In this document: piece after piece, positions 27,235 through 36,551 of the stretch | Layout of the letters: every line of letters begins with the position of its first letter | How positions within the stretch are numbered: the stretch's first letter is position 1 | Source: Bacillus sp. ISL-34 | GTDB lineage: Bacteria; Bacillota; Bacilli; Bacillales; DSM-1321 | Assembly (NCBI RefSeq): GCF_018613325.1 | Contig: NZ_JAGGQJ010000036.1 | Span: 203,129 to 267,128, forward strand | Length of the DNA: 64,000 bases | Direction: 5' to 3' | The notes under the pieces: model-generated | What the model was told of the DNA's origin: nothing | The model's database searches: none | What the model saw: the letters and a program-made list of their open reading frames with translations, nothing else | Translations under genes and position numbers: made by a program

Positions 27235-28273
27235 ATCTCTTTATGAAATTCTGGGTGTAATACTTTTTATATACCCCGACGCCTAGACCAGTAAATTCCT
27301 CATTCAGCATCGCATCACGATGACCTTTGCTATTTAGCCAACCTTCCATGACTGCAGCTGCGTCCACGTAATTAGCCGCTATATTTTCACCTGCTGCCCT
27401 GTATTTTACATGACCTGCATCAAGTCGTTTTTCCAAATCCCCATTTGCTTCAGAAACATGGGTACCTTCAGGTGCGTCCGTCATTTCCCGGCTATGAAGG
27501 TAAGCAACCTCCGCTGTTGGAGCATCCCATTCTAAAGGCTTCAAATCAAACCTGCTGCGCATTATATTCGTAATATCGAATATTTGCTGCTCATTGCCAT
27601 CTTCCACTTTCGCCATGTCTTCCTCAGAAAGTTCCTTCACTGTCACAAGTTCACCATGATAGGTCAACTCATACGGCTGTTGTTTCAATAGGGCGGAATC
27701 ATTCAAAAATCGAACGCTTGAAACAGTCCCCGTGAATTTATCCAAATAAAGCTGAACATTAATTTTCCCTAAATCAATCAACGGCCTCATGTTCATATCT
27801 TCCTCCGACAATTCAAAACGATAGGAACTGTCGCCAACTTCAATATCAACAGTAGGTTCCACATATAAGCTGGAATAGATGGCATCAATCGATTGTCCTA
27901 TTTTGAAAGGAGCGACATTGACCTCATCACCGATTCCATAAGCAGATACCACTTTTTCACTTTCAACGGCTAATTGGAAATAATTATTATAGTCCTTTTT
28001 ATAAACCCACCATTCATATCCATAGGCAGACATATCAATTCGATCTGGCTTACCGTATTCCTTTTCTATCTCTTTTGCATTTTTCCCGATTGTTGCTGCC
28101 AGACCTTCTGTCACTTCAGTAACCCCTTCCTTTTCAGAGGAAGGGCTTTTTTCATTTATATGTCCATTCGGGTTAACACCTTTGTTACCATCAATAAGAG
28201 GGTTCCCTTCATCTTCATCGCCGATATTAAGATAAATACCGATTACGAAAAAAATAACGATTAACACCAACAC
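27233..28273 (-). CDS. ylbC: CAP-domain (SCP-like) extracellular protein YlbC
   Basis: A 346-residue exported protein. An N-terminal hydrophobic helix (residues 1-17) acts as signal or anchor. A low-complexity linker and a central domain (about 55-190, GLAATIGKNAKEIEKEYGKPDRI, the CAP-associated domain) lead to a C-terminal CAP domain (about 225-340) with NIMRSRFDLKPLEWD, HSREM and GENIAANY. Starts: GTG 28273 is used here; a CTG at 28291 has a better ribosome site (AGGGAG at seven bases) and would add RSLGK before the helix. Function in B. subtilis is unknown. Confidence 0.85.
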   Translation of the reverse strand: MLVLIVIFFVIGIYLNIGDEDEGNPLIDGNKGVNPNGHINEKSPSSEKEGVTEVTEGLAATIGKNAKEIEKEYGKPDRIDMSAYGYEWWVYKKDYNNYFQLAVESEKVVSAYGIGDEVNVAPFKIGQSIDAIYSSLYVEPTVDIEVGDSSYRFELSEEDMNMRPLIDLGKINVQLYLDKFTGTVSSVRFLNDSALLKQQPYELTYHGELVTVKELSEEDMAKVEDGNEQQIFDITNIMRSRFDLKPLEWDAPTAEVAYLHSREMTDAPEGTHVSEANGDLEKRLDAGHVKYRAAGENIAANYVDAAAVMEGWLNSKGHRDAMLNEEFTGLGVGVYKKYYTQNFIKR

Positions 28274-28614
28274 CTTACCTAAACTGCGCAGAGGAACACT
28301 CCCTCTCTCTATCTAATTTATGTATCCAATGCAAAAAAACCTTTCTTTCCTGATTATATCACTGTTCAATCATAATTTTCTAATTTACGATAGACTGCCC
28401 CTTCATTAAATTCATTTTAAAAATGGAACTTTTGTGAATGATTGAAATACCATAGTTGAGTTCATTGCAACTTCCACCATTTCGTACTATTATAAAATAT
28501 AGGATAAAATGGTATATTATAAACATACTTGGAGATTTTTAATATATTCATGTACATAATATTTTCCCGGTATGTCATTTTAATTCTCAATAGTAAACAT
28601 AGGAGGTACTACTC
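28274..28614. other. Divergent spacer between ylbC and the YugN-like gene
   Basis: About 340 AT-rich bases without a supported gene. It holds one good plus promoter (TTGCAA 28465-28470, TATTAT 28488-28493), listed separately; I see no hairpin or riboswitch motif. The ylbC promoter is not clear. Confidence 0.45.
28465..28493 (+). promoter_or_regulatory. Sigma-A-like promoter for the YugN-like gene
   Basis: TTGCAA, a 17-base spacer and TATTAT. The leader to the GTG start at 28615 would be about 115 bases. Confidence 0.55.
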
Positions 28615-28977
28615 GTGAAATTTGAAAGCTTTGGAATCGAAAACATCACAGCCGACTTAAACCGATTAGATGACCTAATGCCGCAGTATGGTTTAATACG
28701 TGCAGAACAATGGGATTACGAAAGAGTCAGTTACGATCGTAAGTTCGAATTAAAAGAAGGCACGTTTTACCTGAGAATACTTGGCCATGCTACAGAAGGC
28801 GATGTAGGCGCTCACAGGGCCGTCGTTAAACTTATGGTCCCTCTATTAGGAAAACACTATTATCCACACGGAGTTGAATATGGCGAAGGAGAGGATTTCC
28901 CTGCATCACTGGTTAAACAAAGTGAAAAAATCCTCGCTCAAATCAAAGAAGAACTTACACAATTCAACGGCCTGTAA
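28615..28977 (+). CDS. YugN-like family protein
   Basis: A 120-residue cytoplasmic protein of the YugN-like family (unknown function). Segments: MKFESFGIENITADLNRLDD, then EQWDYERVSYDRKFE and FYLRILGHATEGDVG. The start is GTG 28615 with AGGAGG upstream. Its place beside ylbC and ctaG matches ylbA in B. subtilis, which is also 120 residues; I am not certain they are orthologues. Confidence 0.8.
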   Translation: MKFESFGIENITADLNRLDDLMPQYGLIRAEQWDYERVSYDRKFELKEGTFYLRILGHATEGDVGAHRAVVKLMVPLLGKHYYPHGVEYGEGEDFPASLVKQSEKILAQIKEELTQFNGL

Positions 28978-29003
28978 AAGCCGCAAGTTAAAAGTGAGGT
29001 ACA

Positions 29004-29039
29004 AAGAGAGAGGATCATATGTGATGCTCTCTTTTTTTT
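29004..29039 (+). terminator. Terminator after the YugN-like gene
   Basis: Stem AGAGAGGATCA with TGATGCTCTCT (one mismatch, loop TATG) followed by eight T. Confidence 0.85.
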
Positions 29040-29050
29040 AGTATCCATTA

Positions 29051-29087
29051 CAAAAGCCTGATGCTTTTTTTGCACCAGGCTTTTTCG
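29051..29087 (-). terminator. Terminator after the DUF420 gene
   Basis: Stem AAAAGCCTG with CAGGCTTTT flanked by A and T runs; it lies six bases past the DUF420 stop. Confidence 0.7.
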
Positions 29088-29092
29088 TTATT

Positions 29093-29554
29093 TTAAAATC
29101 CCAGGATCGCCTTTATTAAAGATGTTGTTTCGCCGCCATGATAAATGACATAAAGCAGAATGTAAACGGCTACTCCTGTAATCCCAGTGAAAAACCAAAT
29201 GATGCTGGTAGCAGGCCCGATTTTTTTATGAATGGCAAATTTACCTTTAAACCCAGTGGTAAGCATGATGATCCCCAATACTGCCCCAGTTGTCGCAAGC
29301 GTTATATGGAAAATCAAAAAAATCGTATAATAAATTTTAATGTCATCGGGTCCGCCAAATGATGTACTGCCAATGAAGACCGTCCGGGAAAGATATATAG
29401 TGAAAAAGATTACCGCAAAAACCGCAGCTGCCATCATGGTTTTTTTATGGGTCTCAATTTTGCGTTGTTTAATTTGATACCAGCCTATTGCAACAGTGAT
29501 GGCACTTAATACAATGAAAGCTGTACTTATCGTTGGAAGGATTGGTAAAGACAT
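29093..29554 (-). CDS. DUF420 family membrane protein
   Basis: A 153-residue membrane protein with four or five hydrophobic helices. The DUF420 family (YozB-like) is found next to cytochrome caa3 genes in many Bacillaceae, and this copy lies just downstream of ctaG. Conserved histidines in the helices (IFHITLATTGA and FAIHKKIG) suggest a heme or metal role, which is inference. The ATG has AGAGAGG upstream. Confidence 0.8.
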   Translation of the reverse strand: MSLPILPTISTAFIVLSAITVAIGWYQIKQRKIETHKKTMMAAAVFAVIFFTIYLSRTVFIGSTSFGGPDDIKIYYTIFLIFHITLATTGAVLGIIMLTTGFKGKFAIHKKIGPATSIIWFFTGITGVAVYILLYVIYHGGETTSLIKAILGF

Positions 29555-29714
29555 ATGTATTGTAGTCCTCTCTATATTTATTAATCAACTACCATTTTAT
29601 AAGAGGCAATCATAAAATTCAATAAAATCAAGGATTATTAACAGAATGCTCACTTTTATGGAATAGCCAAGTCGAATCACTGGCTATTTGCTTTAAATCG
29701 AAAATCAGGCAGAT

Positions 29715-29746
29715 AAAAGACTTGTCCGCCCCAAGACAAGTCTTTT
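29715..29746 (-). terminator. Terminator after ctaG
   Basis: A 12-bp perfect stem (AAAAGACTTGTC with GACAAGTCTTTT), T-rich on both sides, ten bases past the ctaG stop. Confidence 0.8.
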
Positions 29747-29755
29747 ATCGTACAA

Positions 29756-30658
29756 TTATTCTACAGTCTGAAAATCCGAAGGTATCGGATCGATATCATT
29801 TTGGCCGCCGTTCTCCTTTTTGAACCAAGCAAAGAAAATGACACCTAATACATAGCCTAAAACGATTTCTTGAATCACCTTCATCAGAACCCCACCAAGC
29901 TGTTGATCCTCAAGCAATGGCAGTCCATTGAACATTTCCGGGCCACTGAGCGTTAAACCCGCCAGTGCTGAAGCCGGAACGCAAAGCTCCATGGCACTCG
30001 CCCAAGATTCCGCATTGGTAAATGTATCATACATCGGATCATTAGCAAAAATGATTAAGGCGCAAGCAGGGGTCATTAGAATGCCACTGCCGAAAATATA
30101 AGCCACTTTTTTTACACCTGACAGACTTTCACGTTCCGGCAGTTGATTGACAAGCGGGAACCACATCAAAACAGCAGTAGTAAATAAAAGGACCGTGTAT
30201 CCCGCATGAAACCACATCCCCGTTTTGATAAAGTCGAATACTAACGGGATATGGTACAACGAGAAAAGAACATTAAATAGTAAAAGGGCGACAAGAGGCC
30301 TGGTGAAAAATTGAAATAACGTCTTCACTCCCCTTGAATTTATGAAAGTTCTCATAAGCCAATCTGGAATCGCTATGATAAATAAAGGCGGAATCACGAG
30401 ATATAGCAGTGCCATTTGAAACATGTGGGCACTGAACATGATATGGCTCAATAAATCCAGCGGTGATCCTTTCACTGCATATAGAAGGAGCATGGCTATC
30501 AAAAAATAAGTTGCCTGTTTAACGGAAAGCGATGAACTTCCCGAAAACTTCTCCCCTTTTTTTGTCAACAGCCAAAAATAGCCAACGGTTATAAGTACGA
30601 GGACGGCAAAATAATAAGGACTCCACAAAGCGCGAAATCCGAAAATATCAATAGACAA
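29756..30658 (-). CDS. ctaG: Cytochrome c oxidase assembly factor CtaG
   Basis: Membrane protein needed for assembly of the caa3 oxidase. It has 300 residues (297 in B. subtilis) with about seven helices. Conserved pieces: IFGFRALWSPYY at the N-terminus, GSPLDLLSHIMFSAHMFQM near 80-98 with its histidines, and PEMFNGLPLLEDQQLGG near 240. I use TTG 30658, six bases after GAGGTG, because the N-terminus matches B. subtilis; the frame extends to 30715 without support. Last gene of the ctaCDEFG unit. Confidence 0.92.
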   Translation of the reverse strand: MSIDIFGFRALWSPYYFAVLVLITVGYFWLLTKKGEKFSGSSSLSVKQATYFLIAMLLLYAVKGSPLDLLSHIMFSAHMFQMALLYLVIPPLFIIAIPDWLMRTFINSRGVKTLFQFFTRPLVALLLFNVLFSLYHIPLVFDFIKTGMWFHAGYTVLLFTTAVLMWFPLVNQLPERESLSGVKKVAYIFGSGILMTPACALIIFANDPMYDTFTNAESWASAMELCVPASALAGLTLSGPEMFNGLPLLEDQQLGGVLMKVIQEIVLGYVLGVIFFAWFKKENGGQNDIDPIPSDFQTVE

Positions 30659-30770
30659 AAAAATCACCTCGTTCATAAACTTTTTCTTACTTTCATTATA
30701 CCTAAAATGAAACATGGTAACAAATATAGATAAACTTGGATTCTTTTTCTAACTAAATCAACACATAAAG

Positions 30771-30800
30771 AAAACCGGCTATCTTTCAATAGCCGATTTC
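30771..30800 (-). terminator. Terminator or attenuator between ctaF and ctaG
   Basis: On the minus strand CGGCTAT, loop, ATAGCCG followed by GTTTTCTTT. It may lower ctaG expression relative to ctaF. Confidence 0.65.
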
Positions 30801-30809
30801 CTTCAAGGT

Positions 30810-31145
30810 TTATAACCAAACAATCGTTGTGAACACAAGGACAGTTATCAAGCCTACTGCAAGGCCGGAAAATAAGAACAATGCAATGGTGCCATGCCCT
30901 TTATGCTTCATATGCATGAAATAATACAATTGGAAAATCACTTGTACAACTGCCAGCAGCAAAATGACTGGTTTAATGAACCAATGTGAAAAACCCTCAA
31001 TTCCTACTGCAGCAAAAGCAAGTAATGTAAAGAAAATCATAAGTGTAAATGATATCACTTGGTGTTTCATCTCTTCAGCATTTTTCTTACGGCGATATTT
31101 TAAATCGACATTCGGGTTCGCTGAATTTGATTGTTCATTCGCCAT
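30810..31145 (-). CDS. ctaF: Cytochrome caa3 oxidase subunit IV
   Basis: A 111-residue membrane subunit (110 in B. subtilis) with three helices. It has the family pattern HQVISFTLMIFFTLLAF and the HMKHKGHG loop. It follows ctaE by three bases. Subunit IV helps keep copper B stable in related quinol oxidases. Confidence 0.94.
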   Translation of the reverse strand: MANEQSNSANPNVDLKYRRKKNAEEMKHQVISFTLMIFFTLLAFAAVGIEGFSHWFIKPVILLLAVVQVIFQLYYFMHMKHKGHGTIALFLFSGLAVGLITVLVFTTIVWL

Positions 31146-31148
31146 CAG

Positions 31149-31778
31149 TTATCCCACCATTCCCATTAAGTATACGACAGTAAAGATAAACACCCAGACT
31201 ACGTCAATGAAATGCCAATAAAGACTCGCAACATAAAATTTAGGAGCGTTATATAAATTCAAGCCCCTTCTTGCATTACGAACCATAAGAGATATGATCC
31301 AAACCAGACCGAAAGCAACGTGTCCTCCGTGAAAACCAACTAACGTATAAAACGCGGAACCGAAGGCACTGCTCGTAAATGTATGATGGAATTCATGAAC
31401 ATAGTGATTAAACTCATAAATCTCGAGACCTAGAAAAGCAAAGCCAAGTGCAACCGTGATTACAAGCCATGCTTGCATTTGTTTAAAATGGTTATTTTTC
31501 ATATGGTACATTGCATACACACTAGTTAATGAACTGGTCAATAACAGCATGGTTGCTACAAAAGTCAGCGGTAATTCGAATAAATCTTTAGCTAAGGCAG
31601 CATCACCATTCGGAACTTTATCCTTCAATGCAAGGTAAGTTGCAAAAAGCGAGGCGAATAATACCGTCTCTCCACCGAGAAACAACCAGAATCCCAAATA
31701 CTTATTTTTACCTTCTAAAGTCGCTTTCTCGGGAGAAGCAGGCCAAGTGGCATCCGTGAATCTTTCATCTGTTTGCAT
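31149..31778 (-). CDS. ctaE: Cytochrome caa3 oxidase subunit III
   Basis: A 209-residue membrane subunit (207 in B. subtilis) with five helices. Typical segments: KYLGFWLFLGGETVLFA near the N-terminus, VGFHGGHVAFGLVW near 145 and SLYWHFIDVVWVFIFTVVYL at the C-terminus, where H and E residues are conserved. The ATG shares one base with the ctaD stop (TAATG), so translation is coupled. Confidence 0.96.
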   Translation of the reverse strand: MQTDERFTDATWPASPEKATLEGKNKYLGFWLFLGGETVLFASLFATYLALKDKVPNGDAALAKDLFELPLTFVATMLLLTSSLTSVYAMYHMKNNHFKQMQAWLVITVALGFAFLGLEIYEFNHYVHEFHHTFTSSAFGSAFYTLVGFHGGHVAFGLVWIISLMVRNARRGLNLYNAPKFYVASLYWHFIDVVWVFIFTVVYLMGMVG

Positions 31779-33649
31779 TATGCCTTACCTCCCTTGTCTT
31801 TATCGTCCATAAGGTCTTCTTTGTGGATGTGGAATCCATGATCGTCTTTAACGGAACGGATAAACATTGAAACGAATGTTATCAAAAGTCCAACAATCAT
31901 TATAGGCAGGGTCCATGTCTTATCATCCATATTATATAAAGCACCGAATGCGGCAACAAATAAACCGAGGGCAATCGTTAAAGGAAGTATAGATGAATTC
32001 GGCATATGGATATCCCCCAGTGGTTCTGCAGGAGTCATTTCCTTTTTCCCTTCCATTTTTTCAACCCAGTAAGGATCTAATCCGCGGACAAGCGGAAGTT
32101 GTTTAAAATTATAAAACGGCGGTGGTGATGGAATGGCCCATTCAAGCGTACGGCCGTCTCCCCATGGATCATTGCCGACTTTCTCATTCTTCACGGATGT
32201 AATGATTATATTGATGACCATAACCAAGACCCCAAATGCCATTAAGAAGGCTCCAACTGTACTAATCATATTACCTGTATTGAGTCCCTGATCGTCCAAG
32301 AATGTAAATACGCGACGAGGCATCCCCATCAAACCTAAGAAATGTTGAATGAAGAATGTTAAATGGAAACCGATCAAGAACGTCCAAAATGTGATTTGCC
32401 CCAGTTTTTCACTTAACATCGTTCCAAACATTTTCGGCCAATAGAAATTGATTCCAGCCAGTAAGCCCAATACAACCCCACCGACGATTACATAGTGGAA
32501 ATGGGCAACAACGAAATAACTATCATGGTATTGATAATCAGCAGGTGCTGATGCGAGCATGATACCTGTAACGCCACCCATGGTAAATGTAGGGATAAAG
32601 GCAACTGCATAAAGCATCGGCACCGTGAACTTGACGCTTCCTCCCCACATCGTAAAGATCCAGTTGAATATCTTAATACCTGTAGGTACCGCAATGGCCA
32701 TGGTAGCCACGGCAAAAATCGCATTCGCGATAGGTCCTAAACCAGTCGTAAACATATGATGCGCCCAAACCATGAAACCTAAGAAACCGATTAAAACGGT
32801 TGCAAACACCATTGATGAATAACCAAATAATCTTTTTCTGGAGAATGTAGCAAAAATTTCGGAAAATATACCGAATGCTGGAAGGATCAGGATATACACT
32901 TCCGGGTGACCGAATATCCAGAATAAATGCTCCCAAATGATCGTATTCCCGCCCGCTGCTACATCAAAGAAATTCGAGCCGAACATCCTGTCGAACATCA
33001 TTAACACCAATCCTACGGTAAGCGGAGGAAAAGCGAATAATATCAATGCGGAAACAACGAAAGTTGACCATGTAAACAGCGGCATACGCATATATGTCAT
33101 ACCAGGCGTACGCATATTAATAATGGTTACAAGGAAATTGATCCCTGCAATTAGTGTTCCAAAACCTGATATTTGTAGTCCGAGGACGTAAAAATCAATG
33201 CCATGGCCTTCGGAGTGCAGGGAAAGTGATGCATACGATGTCCAGCCTGCATCTGGAGCCCCACCTAAAAACCATGAAAGATTCAGAAAGACTCCCCCAA
33301 AGAAAAACAACCAAAAACCTAAAGAGTTCAAAAACGGGAACGCAACATCACGTGCCCCTATCTGTAAGGGTACAACCGCATTCATAACAGCAAATACCAA
33401 TGGCATGGCCGCCAGAAATATCATTGTCGTACCGTGCATGGTCAAAATTTCATTATAAAATCCGGCACTTACGAAGTCATTGTTTGGGATTGCAAGCTGG
33501 ATACGGATAAACATCGCTTCCAAACCGCCGATTACAAAGAATAACCCGCCAGAGATAAGATATAAAATGGCGATTTTCTTATGGTCAACCGTCGTCAGAT
33601 AATCCCAAAGCGTAGCGCCAAATCCTTTTTTATTAGCGTACGTACTCAC
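31778..33649 (-). CDS. ctaD: Cytochrome caa3 oxidase subunit I
   Basis: Catalytic heme-copper subunit, 623 residues (622 in B. subtilis), with at least twelve core helices plus C-terminal ones. The low-spin heme ligand is in LTMHGTTMIF. The copper B and Tyr-His crosslink motif is HPEVYIL, the paired histidines are in WAHHMFTTGL, and the heme a3/a ligands lie in VAHFHYVIVGG. Start GTG 33649 with AAGGAGG. It couples O2 reduction to proton pumping. Confidence 0.98.
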   Translation of the reverse strand: MSTYANKKGFGATLWDYLTTVDHKKIAILYLISGGLFFVIGGLEAMFIRIQLAIPNNDFVSAGFYNEILTMHGTTMIFLAAMPLVFAVMNAVVPLQIGARDVAFPFLNSLGFWLFFFGGVFLNLSWFLGGAPDAGWTSYASLSLHSEGHGIDFYVLGLQISGFGTLIAGINFLVTIINMRTPGMTYMRMPLFTWSTFVVSALILFAFPPLTVGLVLMMFDRMFGSNFFDVAAGGNTIIWEHLFWIFGHPEVYILILPAFGIFSEIFATFSRKRLFGYSSMVFATVLIGFLGFMVWAHHMFTTGLGPIANAIFAVATMAIAVPTGIKIFNWIFTMWGGSVKFTVPMLYAVAFIPTFTMGGVTGIMLASAPADYQYHDSYFVVAHFHYVIVGGVVLGLLAGINFYWPKMFGTMLSEKLGQITFWTFLIGFHLTFFIQHFLGLMGMPRRVFTFLDDQGLNTGNMISTVGAFLMAFGVLVMVINIIITSVKNEKVGNDPWGDGRTLEWAIPSPPPFYNFKQLPLVRGLDPYWVEKMEGKKEMTPAEPLGDIHMPNSSILPLTIALGLFVAAFGALYNMDDKTWTLPIMIVGLLITFVSMFIRSVKDDHGFHIHKEDLMDDKDKGGKA

Positions 33650-33673
33650 GATTTAACCTCCTTAATCAATGTT

Positions 33674-34756
33674 CTATTTGTCTTCCACCTTAAGCTCTAA
33701 TAAATAAGCTGCCAGTGCATTAATATCCGAATCCGAAAGTTCGCCGTAAGTACCGGTCATCGTGTTGCCCGGTTTATACTTCTCAGGATCCTTGATCCAT
33801 TTTTTCACATTCTCTTCCGTATGATCCAATACGCCAGCCACTTTTTGACGCTCACCGAATGTAGCCAGATTCGGAGCCTGACGGGCAGCTTCAGGCCTGC
33901 TGTCATTTGGTGTCACTGCATGGCAGCCTATACAGCTTTGATTAAAGACATCTTCACCTTGTTTGGCTAGGTCACCTTCAACGACAGGTTCTTTCGCGGC
34001 TTTCATATCTTTAGTCCAAGCTTCAAAATCGGTTTGGGACTTCGGTACGACCTTAAAATCCATCAAAGCATGTGAAGGACCGCAAAGTTCGGCACATTTT
34101 CCGTAAAACAAGTTGTTCGAATCTTCCGCCTTTTCACTATCGAATTCTAAGAAAAACTGATTGACCCCTTCTGTATTGGTATCCATCTTTCCTCCGACAG
34201 ACGGTACCCAGAATGAATGCTTAACATCTGAAGCAGTCAGATTGAAGTACACTTTTTGATCGGTTGGCACAACCAAATCCTGACTTGTTACAACGCCAAG
34301 GTCCGGATATTCAAACTCCCACCAATAAAGGTTCGCCCTGACATTCACGACAAGTGCATCCTTCGTTTTTCCATCCTTATCTTTCTTATCCATCGCCTTT
34401 GTGTCGGCTAAATCGAAAGTCGTGACGACGGTTGGAACAGCCAGAACAATTAAAAGAAGGATAGGAATAACAGTCCAGATAATTTCGAGTTTATGACTTC
34501 CTTCAATTTGTTTCGGTATTGTTTCGTCGCCTTCCTTACGACGGAAGCGTAGTAAAACTACAACGAACAAAATAATCACAACAATAATAACCAGTACCAT
34601 GATTAGTGTACTCAATATCAGTAAGTCATACTGAGATTGCGCAACATCGCCAGCTGGCTTCAGCGCGGATAGAAATGGTTCGCCGCATCCCGAAAGGACA
34701 AGTCCTACAATACCCAGCAGAGCAATTAGGCGCCATTTGTGCAGCCTTTTTTTCAT
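33674..34756 (-). CDS. ctaC: Cytochrome caa3 oxidase subunit II with fused cytochrome c
   Basis: A 360-residue lipoprotein subunit. The signal peptide ends in LVLSGC (lipobox), then two helices (about 42-65 and 90-112) and a cupredoxin domain with the CuA site CAELCGPSHALMDF near 220. The C-terminal cytochrome c domain has CIGCH near 275 and an MTGTYGELSD methionine ligand region. The c-type fusion identifies a caa3 oxidase rather than a quinol oxidase. Start ATG 34756 with AGAGGGG upstream. Confidence 0.97.
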   Translation of the reverse strand: MKKRLHKWRLIALLGIVGLVLSGCGEPFLSALKPAGDVAQSQYDLLILSTLIMVLVIIVVIILFVVVLLRFRRKEGDETIPKQIEGSHKLEIIWTVIPILLLIVLAVPTVVTTFDLADTKAMDKKDKDGKTKDALVVNVRANLYWWEFEYPDLGVVTSQDLVVPTDQKVYFNLTASDVKHSFWVPSVGGKMDTNTEGVNQFFLEFDSEKAEDSNNLFYGKCAELCGPSHALMDFKVVPKSQTDFEAWTKDMKAAKEPVVEGDLAKQGEDVFNQSCIGCHAVTPNDSRPEAARQAPNLATFGERQKVAGVLDHTEENVKKWIKDPEKYKPGNTMTGTYGELSDSDINALAAYLLELKVEDK

Positions 34757-34961
34757 AGCTTCAGAAACCCCTCTTTCGTCAAAATTTTCTCACAAAAATA
34801 AAAATGGGCGCAATTGCGAATATTCTCTCTATGTCAATTTCTTAAAAAGAAAGAATCCCTAAACTAAGGAATTATTAAGATGATTCATGTAACCGCTCTT
34901 ATGTATGACCCCGTTGGTTCCGTTAATATGTATGAATGGCGGTCAGTGCATTATATATCAG

Positions 34962-34998
34962 TAAGCTGGAGCCTGTATAAGAACAGGCCGCCAGCTTA
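34962..34998. terminator. Hairpin between ctaB and ctaC
   Basis: A long interrupted stem (TAAGCTGG and GCCTGT pairing with ACAGGC and CCAGCTTA) lies just past the ctaB stop. It has no T run on the minus strand, so it may stabilise the ctaB 3' end or act as a weak terminator; ctaC probably has its own promoter in 34757-34961, which I could not define. Confidence 0.45.
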
Positions 34999-35010
34999 TT
35001 TTAACCAAAA

Positions 35011-35949
35011 CTAGATGAGAGTGACAATAACCATCGCTACAAATAAAATGGTCATATAATTTAAAGAATATACAAACATGGATGTTGCCCATTTAACATC
35101 ATCTTTCTTTTTATACCCCTTAATTCCCAAAATAAGCCACCCCGTGCTCAATAATGCAGCAAGAATAACTAGCGGAGTTCCTAATGGAGTTAAAAAGAAA
35201 GGAACGAACATTAAACAGACGATCCATAGCATAATCGACCTTTTTGCGGCCTTGAACCCTTTTACGACCGGAAGCATTGGCACACCGGCAGCACGATATT
35301 CTTCGACACGCCTCATTGCTAGTGCATAAAAATGAGGAGGCTGCCATAAGAACATGATCGCGAACAGGACCCAGGCGATCTTATCAAGGCCCGGGTCGAC
35401 TGCAGCCCACCCGATAAGTGGAGGCACCGCTCCGGATATACTGCCTATAATCGTATTCGAGACAAACCTGCGTTTAAAAACCATGGTATATAAAACAACA
35501 TAGGCGAAGACGCCGAATGCACCAAGTATGGCTGTTGTCATATTAGTCAATGCAAGTAAAATCAGCCCTGCAGCAATCAAGCCGAAACTTAACGCCAATA
35601 CCTTTGAAGGCTGTACTTTCCCAGTTACCGTTGGACGGTTTTTCGTTCTTTCCATTAAATGATCGATATCACGGTCATAATAATTATTGAAACTGCAAGA
35701 TCCCGCCATGATGAGCGCCGAACCTGCAAGTGTATAAAACACTACATCTAAATTGCTTAAGAAGCTAAGCCTCGAAAAATGAAGAGCTAGCCACACGCCG
35801 GTAAAAGCTGTAATTATATTTGAATTGACAATCCCCACTTTTATAAGTGCGAGAAAATCCTTCCAAGCTGTTGTTTCAGGTATATCCGATTGAAGGGCGG
35901 CTTTACTGTCCTCCATGACAGCTTCTGACAAACCCCTTGTTTCTGACAT
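35011..35949 (-). CDS. ctaB: Protoheme IX farnesyltransferase (heme O synthase)
   Basis: UbiA-type membrane prenyltransferase that converts heme B to heme O. It has 312 residues and about nine helices. The first Asp-rich motif is NNYYDRDIDHLMERTKNRP near 88-106, and the second region, GYKKKDDVKWATSMF, is near 278. The ATG has AAAGGAGG upstream. Together with CtaA it supplies heme A for CtaD. It is divergent from ctaA. Confidence 0.96.
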   Translation of the reverse strand: MSETRGLSEAVMEDSKAALQSDIPETTAWKDFLALIKVGIVNSNIITAFTGVWLALHFSRLSFLSNLDVVFYTLAGSALIMAGSCSFNNYYDRDIDHLMERTKNRPTVTGKVQPSKVLALSFGLIAAGLILLALTNMTTAILGAFGVFAYVVLYTMVFKRRFVSNTIIGSISGAVPPLIGWAAVDPGLDKIAWVLFAIMFLWQPPHFYALAMRRVEEYRAAGVPMLPVVKGFKAAKRSIMLWIVCLMFVPFFLTPLGTPLVILAALLSTGWLILGIKGYKKKDDVKWATSMFVYSLNYMTILFVAMVIVTLI

Positions 35950-36551
35950 TTGTTTTCCTCCTTTAAATCATTCAGCACAGACGCAAATGCAAAGAAAATA
36001 CTTACATATGCTATAGAACATTATTTCATACTTTTTGATATTTGTAACCAAGGAAGCGTAAACAAAAAGTAAATTATTTACCAATGACCGTTGTCAATGG
36101 AATCCATCGAGAGCTATCATTCTTAATATCATGCTTAATAACAGTAAAATTTAGTAAAATCATTTCTTCAATATATTAAAACACATTTTTGGAAGCTTTT
36201 GTGAAAATTTTTCGGATATTTTTTGACCAATTTGTGTCTCAATAATTTACTGCTGTTGTAAGATGTTCATCAAGAACATGAATAGTATGCTATTATCATC
36301 ATCCCCTAGGCTCTATCCCTATTTTGCTCCTACTTGAAGGTTTACACTCCCTTTATTTCTATCAAAGTCTTTTGTAACTTTCAACTATTTCAGGCATTTT
36401 AATTAATAGCTATAATATTAACTGAACTTGTAAAATCATTCTATTTTGTGTAATATCGAGGAAGTTCGACAAATATTATGAAAAATCTTATGCTATTATT
36501 AATTTTATGGAACAACCCTAATTTGCTACAGAGAAAAAGGTGGGACTACTA
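35950..36551. other. Divergent ctaB/ctaA control region (about 600 bases)
   Basis: AT-rich spacer with no supported gene. One plus promoter for ctaA is clear (listed separately). In B. subtilis this region binds ResD; I see no site I can name with confidence. The ctaB promoter is not clear by eye. Confidence 0.5.
36428..36456 (+). promoter_or_regulatory. Sigma-A-like promoter for ctaA
   Basis: TTGTAA (36428-36433), 17-base spacer, TAATAT (36451-36456), about 95 bases upstream of the ctaA start. Confidence 0.6.

Noticed and set aside
34780..34860. TTGACA near ctaC as a sigma-A promoter.
   Set aside because: No acceptable -10 hexamer at 16-18 bases; promoter left unassigned.
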